5,977 nt of DNA, taken from Actinomycetes bacterium. Its GTDB lineage: Bacteria; Actinomycetota; Actinomycetes; Actinomycetales; Cellulomonadaceae. The DNA lies in contig JAEWEJ010000113.1 of assembly GCA_023389455.1 (NCBI GenBank), positions 1 through 5,977 of the forward strand, in the 5' to 3' direction. Numbering within the stretch: the stretch's first letter is position 1; each line of letters starts with the position of its first letter. Under the pieces are notes generated by a model, which was not told the origin of the DNA, ran no database searches, and saw nothing but the letters and a program-made list of their open reading frames with translations. This document shows positions 1 through 4,244 of the stretch, piece by piece. A program made the position numbers and the translations under genes.

Positions 1-10
1 CGCCCGGACC

Positions 11-65
11 GGTGCCGCCCGCGGGCGTGCACCGGCCCGGGCGCCTGCGCGCAGGCCGGGCCCGG
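11..65 (-). terminator. Paired GC-rich hairpins, probable terminator of the aztD unit
   Basis: Two strong inverted repeats lie just downstream of the minus-strand stop at 86. The first (11-33) pairs GGTGC-CGCC with GGCG-T-GCACC around a CGCG loop, nine pairs with one bulged T. The second (32-65) has a GCCTG/CAGGC core around CGCG, extended by outer CCGG-rich arms that can pair with a bulge. No U-tract follows on either strand, as is common for actinobacterial terminators. Because the hairpins are nearly symmetric they could also stop rightward transcription from a gene outside the window. Function is inferred from structure and position only. Confidence 0.45.
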
Positions 66-85
66 ACTGCCGTCGGCCGCCGGGC

Positions 86-1369
86 TCAGTGGTCGTGCGG
101 CCCCTCGACGGGGTCGGCCGTGGCGACCACGATCTCGTCGGGGACCACGTCGAGCCGCGCGGACCGGAACACCTCACCCGTGAGGACGTCGACGGCGTGG
201 ATGCTGCGCGTCGCCGGGTCGGTGACGTACGCCGTCCCGGCGTGCACGCGGACCGCCGGACGGGCGACCTGCCAGTCGGTGGGCTCCTCCCACGGCGCGA
301 CGACCGGCGTCGAGCGCAGCAGCGTGCCCGTCCCGGGGTCGACGACGTGAAGGGCGCCGTCGGTGCCGAGCACGAGCGCCTCGCCGTCGTCCCCCCGGGC
401 CAGGGAGCGGAACGTGTAGGACGCGGGGAGGTCGACCAGCCGCAGCGTGGCGGTGCGGGTGTCGACGAGCGAGATCCGCGTCGGTCGCTCCAGCTCGGCG
501 TCCGGGTCGGTCTTGTAGTCGCCGAGCACGACGGGCGACGACTCGCTGCCCGCCTGGTTGCCGACACGGCCGTAGGCGTCGGGGCTCGGCACCTTGGTGA
601 GCACGCCGTCCCGGTAGAGCACGACGCCGTCCTGGCAGCCGATCGCGACCACGTCGTCCGCCGCCACGGACTCGCCGTGGACGCCCGGGCAGGCGTCGGT
701 CGCGGCGAGCTCGTCGCCGTCCGCGTCGAGGACGCGCACGCCGGTGCGGGCGTCCTGCGTGCCCTCGGAGACGACGAGCGTCCCGTCGTGCAGCTCGACG
801 GCGACGCCGTGGTGCGCGTGCGGGGTCACGTGGGTCCGCGCGCCGTCGGCAGGGGTGTTGCCGGCAGGGCCGTCGGCGACGCGCGCGGCGTCGACCACCG
901 TGACCGTGCCCGTGCCGTCGTCGAAGAACGCGGTGCGGCCGTCGTGCACCACGACGTGCCCGGGCTCCTGCGCGGGGTACGTGACGTCGGTGAGCCGGGG
1001 CTCGACCGTGAAGTGGTGCGCGTGGTCGCCGTGCGCCCGGCTCCACGTGCCCGTGTCGAGCAGGCGGAAGCCGCCGGGTGCCGAGACCGCCACGTGGCGG
1101 CCGTCGCCCGCCGGGTTCAGGCGCAGGTAGCCGTCGAGCGGGAGGTCCGAGACCACCTCGAGCGAGGAGGCGTCCAGGACGAGCACACCGCCGTCGTACG
1201 TGACGGCGAGCCGCGGCACGGGCGCGGCCCGCTCGGTCGGGTCGGACGCGGCGGAGGTCTCGGGTGCGGTGGCGGGGGCCTCGGGGGTCGCGGGCGCCGG
1301 GCCGGCGCAGGCGGCGAGCAGGGCGGTGGCAGCGGCCGCGAGAGCGGCAGCGGTACGGGACGTGGTCAT
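86..1369 (-). CDS. aztD: Zinc metallochaperone AztD-like lipoprotein
   Basis: This encodes 427 residues resembling AztD, the extracytoplasmic zinc chaperone that hands Zn(II) to the substrate-binding protein AztC of the AztABC importer. Residues 1-21 form a lipoprotein signal: a short n-region with R5, an Ala/Leu-rich core and the lipobox LAAC with Cys21, so the protein should be anchored on the outer face of the membrane. A low-complexity Pro/Ala/Thr linker reaches about residue 50. The rest is repeated beta-strand segments (for example VLVLDASSLEVVSDLPL, VTVVDAARV, ISLVDTRTATLRLVDLP, HVVDPGTGTLLRSTP, IHAVDVLTGEVFRS), consistent with the family's beta-propeller. Likely metal ligands are the HGDHAHH motif (113-119), H138, H142, H180, HAHH (184-187) and C-terminal HDH. 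C227 and C245 could form a disulfide. The reading frame stays open upstream to 1903, but only the ATG at 1369 gives a secretion signal and sits behind a promoter. No Shine-Dalgarno lies at normal spacing. The family call comes from remembered similarity (for example the GHVVVHDGRTAFFDDGTG segment). Confidence 0.85.
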   Translation of the reverse strand: MTTSRTAAALAAAATALLAACAGPAPATPEAPATAPETSAASDPTERAAPVPRLAVTYDGGVLVLDASSLEVVSDLPLDGYLRLNPAGDGRHVAVSAPGGFRLLDTGTWSRAHGDHAHHFTVEPRLTDVTYPAQEPGHVVVHDGRTAFFDDGTGTVTVVDAARVADGPAGNTPADGARTHVTPHAHHGVAVELHDGTLVVSEGTQDARTGVRVLDADGDELAATDACPGVHGESVAADDVVAIGCQDGVVLYRDGVLTKVPSPDAYGRVGNQAGSESSPVVLGDYKTDPDAELERPTRISLVDTRTATLRLVDLPASYTFRSLARGDDGEALVLGTDGALHVVDPGTGTLLRSTPVVAPWEEPTDWQVARPAVRVHAGTAYVTDPATRSIHAVDVLTGEVFRSARLDVVPDEIVVATADPVEGPHDH

Positions 1370-1420
1370 GGGCTGGGGCGGGCTCGCCCGGTCCTCTCGG
1401 GTCGGTGGCAGGGCGAGTGG

Positions 1421-1449
1421 ACCGTAGCGCGAATGAGACCCAGTATCAA
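1421..1449 (-). promoter_or_regulatory. Sigma70-like promoter of the aztD-like gene
   Basis: Read on the minus strand, a -35 TTGATA (1449-1444) is separated by exactly 17 bases from a -10 TACGGT (1426-1421). This is one base off TTGACA and fits the actinobacterial TAnnnT rule. Transcription would start near 1413-1415, about 45 bases before the ATG at 1369. The site lies in a small AT-richer island in otherwise very GC-rich DNA. It gives aztD its own promoter even if some transcripts read through from the acetyltransferase gene upstream. Confidence 0.65.
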
Positions 1450-1450
1450 T
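1432..1450. promoter_or_regulatory. Imperfect palindrome overlapping the aztD -35, Zur-like operator
   Basis: The 19-base AATGAGACCCAGTATCAAT pairs at six of nine symmetric positions. Its 15-base core, TGATACTGGGTCTCA on the minus strand, has the TGA-N9-TCA ends and matches nine of fifteen positions of the actinobacterial Zur box as I remember it (TGAAAATCATTTTCA). It covers the -35 hexamer and most of the spacer, where a repressor would block RNA polymerase. A Zur site before a zinc chaperone gene is what biology would predict, but the middle of the box matches poorly, so the regulator is an inference. Confidence 0.45.
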
Positions 1451-1496
1451 AACGAAGACGGAGGTCGGACGTACGGACCGGGCCGTGCGCGCGGCG

Positions 1497-2096
1497 CTAC
1501 CGCAGGTCGAGCACGAGCCGGTGACCCCAGGGGAAGGTGGCGTCCACGGTGAACCCGAGGTGCTCGTAGAACGCGACGGCGCGGGTGTTGCGGGCGTCGA
1601 CGCCCAGGTGGACGCCCGGGACGCCGCGGTCGTGCAGCCGGTCGGACAGGCCGCCGATGAGGCGCCGGCCCCACCCCTGGCCCTGCAGCCGGGGGAGCAC
1701 GTCGATGTGCAGGTGCGCGGGTGCGTCCGGCGGGGCGGACGACGCGTCCGGGTGGTGGATGCGCTCGACGAGGACGTGGTCCTCGGTGCCGTCGCCGGGG
1801 TCGGGTCGCTCGGGGAGGGACGAGCGCAGGGCCGGCCACCAGGACCGCTCGCACCAGTCGTCGAAGGCCGCCGTGTCCGCGGTCGCCACCACGTAGCCGG
1901 CAACCCCGTGCTCGTCGACGACGACGAGGCTCAGCTCCGGGTCGGCGACCGGGTACGGCCCGCAGTAGACGTGCCCGAGCAGGTCGGGGTCGCGGTACAG
2001 GGTGGTCGCGTCCTGCCCGGCGGCGCCCGTGAGCAGGCACACGCGGTACATGCCCGGCAGGTCGCTCGGGTGGAACGGGCGCATCGTGGCGGTCAC
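1497..2096 (-). CDS. GNAT family acetyltransferase, O-GlcNAcase HAT-like
   Basis: This encodes a 199-residue cytoplasmic protein of one GNAT domain, expected to use acetyl-CoA; its acceptor is unknown. The acetyl-CoA binding motif is RLQGQGWGRRL (136-146), after the LHIDVLP strand and before the alpha helix. The C-terminal GNAT signature follows: N170, Y177 in AFYEHLGF, and F182. The N-terminal part (YRVCLLTGAAGQDATTLYRD, the DPDLLGHVYCGPY segment, GVAGYVVATADTAAF, W86-W87) is characteristic of bacterial proteins resembling the C-terminal acetyltransferase-like domain of human O-GlcNAcase, such as the one studied from Streptomyces sviceus. I chose the GTG at 2096 because AGGG lies seven bases upstream. 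The ATG at 2084 (195 residues) also fits, since it too precedes the first conserved strand. The 127-base gap before aztD and the latter's own promoter argue against a tight operon. A hairpin covers the ribosome-binding site. Confidence 0.88.
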   Translation of the reverse strand: MTATMRPFHPSDLPGMYRVCLLTGAAGQDATTLYRDPDLLGHVYCGPYPVADPELSLVVVDEHGVAGYVVATADTAAFDDWCERSWWPALRSSLPERPDPGDGTEDHVLVERIHHPDASSAPPDAPAHLHIDVLPRLQGQGWGRRLIGGLSDRLHDRGVPGVHLGVDARNTRAVAFYEHLGFTVDATFPWGHRLVLDLR

Positions 2097-2100
2097 GAGC

Positions 2101-2138
2101 CGACCCTGCCACCGGCAGGGGCCCGCGGGCCAGGGTCG
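2101..2138 (-). promoter_or_regulatory. Hairpins masking the acetyltransferase ribosome-binding site
   Basis: In the minus-strand transcript the Shine-Dalgarno region GGCAGGG (2110-2104) pairs perfectly with CCCTGCC (2120-2114) around a three-base GGT loop. The same strand segment CAGGGTCG (2108-2101) is also the perfect eight-base complement of CGACCCTG (2138-2131), so a second, longer fold is possible. Between the arms lies the 12-base palindrome GGCCCGCGGGCC (2120-2131). Both folds would hide the ribosome-binding site seven bases before the GTG. Whether this regulates anything is unknown. Confidence 0.35.
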
Positions 2139-2159
2139 CGCCGGTGCGGAACGGCCGGG

Positions 2160-2190
2160 TTGAAAGAACGGGCCGTGCACCGGGTAGGAT
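2160..2190 (+). promoter_or_regulatory. Probable promoter of the tRNA-Gly gene
   Basis: A -35-like TTGAAA (2160-2165) and a -10-like TAGGAT (2185-2190) are separated by 19 bases, slightly long, or 18 if TGAAAG is taken as the -35. Transcription would begin near 2197, leaving a leader of about 23 bases for RNase P to remove. Position directly before a stable RNA gene supports the call. Confidence 0.55.
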
Positions 2191-2219
2191 CGACGCCGCA
2201 GCGCCCGTGAGGGCGTCTG

Positions 2220-2290
2220 GCGGGTGTAGTTCAATGGTAGAACATCAGCTTCCCAAGCTGATAGCGCGGGTTCGATTCCCGTCACCCGCT
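2220..2290 (+). tRNA. tRNA-Gly, anticodon CCC
   Basis: The 71-base sequence folds fully into a cloverleaf. The acceptor stem GCGGGTG (2220-2226) pairs with CACCCGC (2283-2289). The D arm is GTTC/GAAC around AATGGTA. The anticodon stem TCAGC/GCTGA carries the loop TTCCCAA with anticodon CCC at 2252-2254, reading GGG. The variable region has four bases. The T arm GCGGG/CCCGT carries the loop TTCGATT. The discriminator is T2290, and CCA is not encoded (CCC follows), so it must be added enzymatically. GGG is a frequent glycine codon in GC-rich genomes, so a dedicated CCC tRNA is expected. Confidence 0.97.
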
Positions 2291-2300
2291 CCCCACGTGA

Positions 2301-2336
2301 GGCCCCGGCCCGGACGCGAGTCCGCCGGGGCCTTCT
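2301..2336 (+). terminator. Intrinsic terminator after tRNA-Gly
   Basis: An eight-pair outer stem GGCCCCGG/CCGGGGCC (2301-2308 with 2325-2332) continues into an inner stem CGGAC/GTCCG (2311-2315 with 2320-2324), with two bulged C on the left. The loop is GCGA, a stable GNRA tetraloop. A short pyrimidine run TTCT follows, the nearest thing to a U-tract here. It starts eleven bases after the tRNA end and is well placed to end that transcript. Confidence 0.8.
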
Positions 2337-2497
2337 GCGTCCCCGCCCGTCGTGGCGGCGCGGTCGCCGGGGAGCCCGTGCCGGAGCCGAGGTGCCTACG
2401 GCCCCGGAGGTCATGCGACGCGGTGACACGGTGAGAGCCTCATGTGAACCCGCAGCGCGTAAGCGTTTAGGCGGGTTCTGGCGGGTGACGGCCGCGC
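2337..2497. other. Intergenic stretch with one long-loop inverted repeat
   Basis: No gene is supported here. The forward frame is open and begins at a GTG (2392) with GGAG five bases before it, but this frame runs across both following genes with shadow-like Arg/Pro/Gly-rich composition, so I do not call it. The clearest element is a perfect eight-base inverted repeat, GAACCCGC (2446-2453) and GCGGGTTC (2471-2478), with a 17-base less GC-rich loop. It ends 19 bases before the putative -10 at 2498, so it could be an operator for the downstream gene. Confidence 0.35.
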
Positions 2498-2508
2498 TAG
2501 TTTGCCGC
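2495..2508 (+). promoter_or_regulatory. Putative promoter core of the first DUF4352-like gene
   Basis: GCTAGTTTG (2496-2504) contains a TAGTTT hexamer (2498-2503) that fits the TAnnnT -10 rule and is followed by CCGCC. The same GCTAGTTTG block recurs before the paralogous gene at 3409-3417, which is the main reason to call it. The -35 is unclear; GTTCTG or TTCTGG lies at 16-17 bases. Transcription from here would give a leader of about 135 bases. Confidence 0.45.
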
Positions 2509-2523
2509 CGTCGTCGACGCATG

Positions 2524-2614
2524 CGGAGCGTCACGAACCCCCTCGTCGCTCCGGGCGGAGCTCTGCCGTCGGCAGGCGACGGGGGTCCGTCACCGCGGCC
2601 CCGGCGTGCCGGGG
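2524..2614 (+). promoter_or_regulatory. Foldable 5' leader of the first DUF4352-like gene
   Basis: Several perfect hairpins lie between the putative promoter and the GTG at 2645. CGGAGCG (2524-2530) pairs with CGCTCCG (2547-2553). GCTCC (2548-2552) can instead pair with GGAGC (2557-2561) around GGGC, so these two folds exclude each other. CCGTCG/CGACGG (2566-2582) and CCCCGG/CCGGGG around CGTG (2599-2614) follow. I recognise no known riboswitch. In DNA this GC-rich some of this is expected by chance. Confidence 0.3.
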
Positions 2615-2644
2615 TGCCGCTGCCGCCGAGCCCAGGGAGACCAC

Positions 2645-3343
2645 GTGACCACGGAGAACCCGGACACCAGGAGAGCGCTCCCACGGAGCCTCGACTCGGT
2701 CCCGACCCCCCGCGCCGCCGTGCCTGCCCTGCGTCCCCGGATCGGTCTGGTGCCCGACCCGGCGCCGGTGGTGGTCGAGGACCACGACGTCGTCGAGCCC
2801 GCGAGCCGCGCCGTCCGGCTCTTCGGGGGCCTGGTGATCGTCGCGGCACTCGTGGCCGGCATGGTGGCCTACCGGATCGTGGTGCCGGCCGAGCCCGAGG
2901 TGTCGGGGGTGGGGGTCGCCGCGACGCAGGAGGGCGAGCCGCGCGAGCGACCCGGGTCGACGGTCGGCTTCGGCCAGGAGCACACCTACGGCGACGGCCT
3001 GGAGATCGCGGTCGGCCACCCCCAGGTGTACGAGCCCACCGCCAACGCGGCCGGCCTGGGGCAGGGCGAGCCCACGCGGGTCCAGGTGGTGGTCGTCAAC
3101 GGCACAGACGAGGCGTTCCGCCCGAACACGATGCAGGTCACGGCGACGTCGGGCGGGCAGGAGGCCCCGGGCGTGTGGGACCCGGACCAGGGCGTGAGCC
3201 TCACGGGCCCCGACCTGAGCGTGCCGGCGGGCGGGCAGATCACCTTCGACCTGGCGTTCGCCGCCCTCGACCCCGGGGACCTGCGGCTCGAGATCACACC
3301 GGCCCTCTACGGGTACGGCCCGATGGTCGTCGGAGGGCCCTGA
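2645..3343 (+). CDS. Membrane-anchored DUF4352-like (Ig-fold) protein
   Basis: This encodes 232 residues of unknown function. A Pro- and charge-rich cytoplasmic N-terminus (1-58) precedes a single transmembrane helix at about 59-80 (LFGGLVIVAALVAGMVAYRI), with R55 and R58 before it favouring an N-inside orientation. The outer part (about 105-232) looks like a DUF4352 beta-sandwich: the opening FGQEHTYGDGLEIAV, a central VQVVVVNGTDEAFRPNTMQV strand pair, and a closing PAGGQITFDLAFAALDPGDL segment. Such domains are common on surface proteins of Gram-positive bacteria. I chose the GTG at 2645 because GGGAG (2635-2639) lies five bases before it. The protein is clearly paralogous to the next gene, sharing FG..TY.DGL, NG, LTGP, LAFA..DP.D and PAL.GY.P.V. 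No enzyme motif is visible. The domain name is recalled from pattern and not searched. Confidence 0.82.
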   Translation: MTTENPDTRRALPRSLDSVPTPRAAVPALRPRIGLVPDPAPVVVEDHDVVEPASRAVRLFGGLVIVAALVAGMVAYRIVVPAEPEVSGVGVAATQEGEPRERPGSTVGFGQEHTYGDGLEIAVGHPQVYEPTANAAGLGQGEPTRVQVVVVNGTDEAFRPNTMQVTATSGGQEAPGVWDPDQGVSLTGPDLSVPAGGQITFDLAFAALDPGDLRLEITPALYGYGPMVVGGP

Positions 3344-3408
3344 CCGCGGCGACCGGGTGGTCCGGGTGGGTGAATCCGGCGGATCGGACACCGTGGGAGC
3401 GCGACCAT

Positions 3409-3422
3409 GCTAGTTTGGCCGC
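3409..3422 (+). promoter_or_regulatory. Putative promoter core of the DUF4352-like lipoprotein gene
   Basis: GCTAGTTTG (3409-3417) repeats the block found before the paralogous gene, here followed by GCCGC. The -10 TAGTTT (3411-3416) is preceded by TGC, so it also meets the extended -10 rule (TGn). No good -35 is visible at 16-18 bases. An 11-base palindrome, ATCCGGCGGAT (3374-3384), lies upstream and could bind a regulator. The leader would be about 120 bases. Confidence 0.5.
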
Positions 3423-3435
3423 ACCCCAGGGGTCC

Positions 3436-3482
3436 GGTCGCCCGGCGACCACGACCTCGCACCGCCGCACCGGGTCGTGGTC
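3436..3482 (+). promoter_or_regulatory. Foldable 5' leader of the lipoprotein gene
   Basis: GGTCGC (3436-3441) pairs with GCGACC (3445-3450) around CCG. The right arm of that hairpin is part of GACCACGACC (3447-3456), which pairs over ten perfect bases with GGTCGTGGTC (3473-3482) across a 16-base loop. The two folds share 3447-3450 and so exclude each other in full form. This is an attenuator-like layout about 60 bases before the GTG, but no known element is recognised and no U-tract follows. Confidence 0.3.
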
Positions 3483-3544
3483 ACGCCGCTGTCGCGGTGC
3501 CCGTGCGTCGTGGGCCGCGACCGGTCCACGTTCAGGAGCCCCGC

Positions 3545-4102
3545 GTGCCCACCACCCTCCCCCCGACGTCCACGACCCGACGCCGTTCCGTGTCGCGGCT
3601 CGCGGTGGCTCTCGCCGCCGGCGCCGCGCTCGCCCTCGCGGGCTGCGCCACGACGGCGAGCGCCGGCGGGTCGACGCCCGGCAGCGGCGGCACCCAGGAG
3701 GGCGGGCAGACCGTGTTCGGGGAGCCGTTCACCTACGACGACGGCCTCAGCGTCCAGGTCGACACCCCCGCCCGGTTCACGCCCACGCCGCGTGCCGAGT
3801 GGGAGCGCGGCGCGGACGACGTGGTCGTGCGCGTGAAGGTCACCGTCTCCAACGGGTCGCCCGCCGCGTACTCGCCGGACACCTTCAGCGCCAGCGCCGT
3901 CTCGGCCGGCACCGACGCGGCCCTCGTCCTCGACAGCGCGTCGCGGATCGACCTGACCGGTCCGGCCGTCACGGTCGAGCCGGCCGAGGAGGTCTCGTTC
4001 CACCTCGCGTTCGCCGTGCAGGACCCGGACGACGTGACCGTCACCGTCGAGCCCGCCCTCGGCGGCTACGAGCCCGTCGTCATCTCGCTCGACGAGTCCT
4101 GA
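3545..4102 (+). CDS. DUF4352-like lipoprotein, paralogue of the preceding gene
   Basis: This encodes 185 residues of unknown function. The signal peptide has a basic n-region TRRRSVSR (11-18), a hydrophobic core (19-32) and the lipobox LAGC with Cys34, so the mature protein should be lipid-anchored outside the cell. A Gly/Ser/Thr linker reaches about residue 55. The remaining 130 residues align along their length with the outer domain of the preceding protein: FGEPFTYDDGLSVQV, VKVTVSNGSPAAYSPDTF, IDLTGP, VSFHLAFAVQDPDDVTV, PALGGYEPVV. The GTG at 3545 is supported by AGGAG (3534-3538) six bases upstream. A later GTG (codon 16) would shorten the n-region but has no better site. The pair probably arose by duplication, after which one copy kept a helix anchor and the other gained a lipoprotein signal, or the reverse. 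It may also be read through from the gene 201 bases upstream. Confidence 0.85.
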   Translation: MPTTLPPTSTTRRRSVSRLAVALAAGAALALAGCATTASAGGSTPGSGGTQEGGQTVFGEPFTYDDGLSVQVDTPARFTPTPRAEWERGADDVVVRVKVTVSNGSPAAYSPDTFSASAVSAGTDAALVLDSASRIDLTGPAVTVEPAEEVSFHLAFAVQDPDDVTVTVEPALGGYEPVVISLDES

Positions 4103-4110
4103 GCGTGGAT

Positions 4111-4142
4111 CCGGCGCGGCGCGCTCGCGCCGGGAGCGCGCC
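4111..4142 (+). terminator. Alternative hairpins after the lipoprotein gene
   Basis: Eight bases after the stop, CCGGCGCG (4111-4118) pairs perfectly with CGCGCCGG (4126-4133). An overlapping nine-base stem pairs GGCGCGCTC (4118-4126) with GAGCGCGCC (4134-4142). Either could end transcription of the lipoprotein gene, although neither is followed by a U-tract. A third hairpin, CCGGGT/ACCCGG around CGGT (4141-4156), abuts them. The 12-base palindrome CCCGGTACCGGG (4201-4212) lies further on, before the next gene. Confidence 0.45.
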
Positions 4143-4244
4143 GGGTCGGTACCCGGAGGGCGTGGCGCCGTGCGCTGCCCACCGGTCCCGACACCTCCGG
4201 CCCGGTACCGGGCGCTCGGCATCGGCGTAGGTCACACTTCGCAG

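Noticed and set aside
89..1552. A 487-residue plus-strand open frame opposite the aztD-like gene
   Set aside because: It is a complementary-strand shadow: Arg/Val/Gly/Asp-rich, no domain, no ribosome-binding site, and the opposite frame shows clear secretion and metal-binding features.
1370..1903. In-frame upstream extension of the aztD-like gene to 1903
   Set aside because: It would bury the lipoprotein signal inside the protein, overlap the acetyltransferase gene on the same strand, and run through the promoter. The extension's sequence is low-complexity.
2144..2434. A plus-strand frame across the tRNA encoding SSMVEHQLPKLIARVRFPS
   Set aside because: This is the well-known false translation of tRNA-Gly genes found in many databases. 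The cloverleaf accounts for the sequence completely.
2266..2478. GCGGGTTC of the tRNA T arm repeated at 2471-2478, considered as an attachment-site duplication
   Set aside because: Only eight bases match, no integrase or foreign-looking DNA lies between or beside them, and attachment repeats are normally longer and extend through the tRNA 3' end.
1497..2849. A 450-residue minus-strand frame that includes GIEPALSAWEADVLPLNYTR
   Set aside because: That motif is the reverse-strand false translation of the same tRNA. Only the part from 2096 downward (the acetyltransferase) is a real gene.
3545..3580. Possible twin-arginine (Tat) signal in the lipoprotein (TRRRSVSR)
   Set aside because: The residues after the arginine pair do not fit the hydrophobic positions of the S/T-R-R-x-F-L-K motif well. 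A normal Sec lipoprotein signal explains it.
2392..4230. A 612-residue plus-strand open frame with a passable ribosome-binding site
   Set aside because: Its composition is Arg/Pro/Gly-rich with no recognisable domain, and it overlaps two genes in another frame that have signal or membrane segments and homologous domains. Long stop-free frames are normal in DNA this GC-rich.
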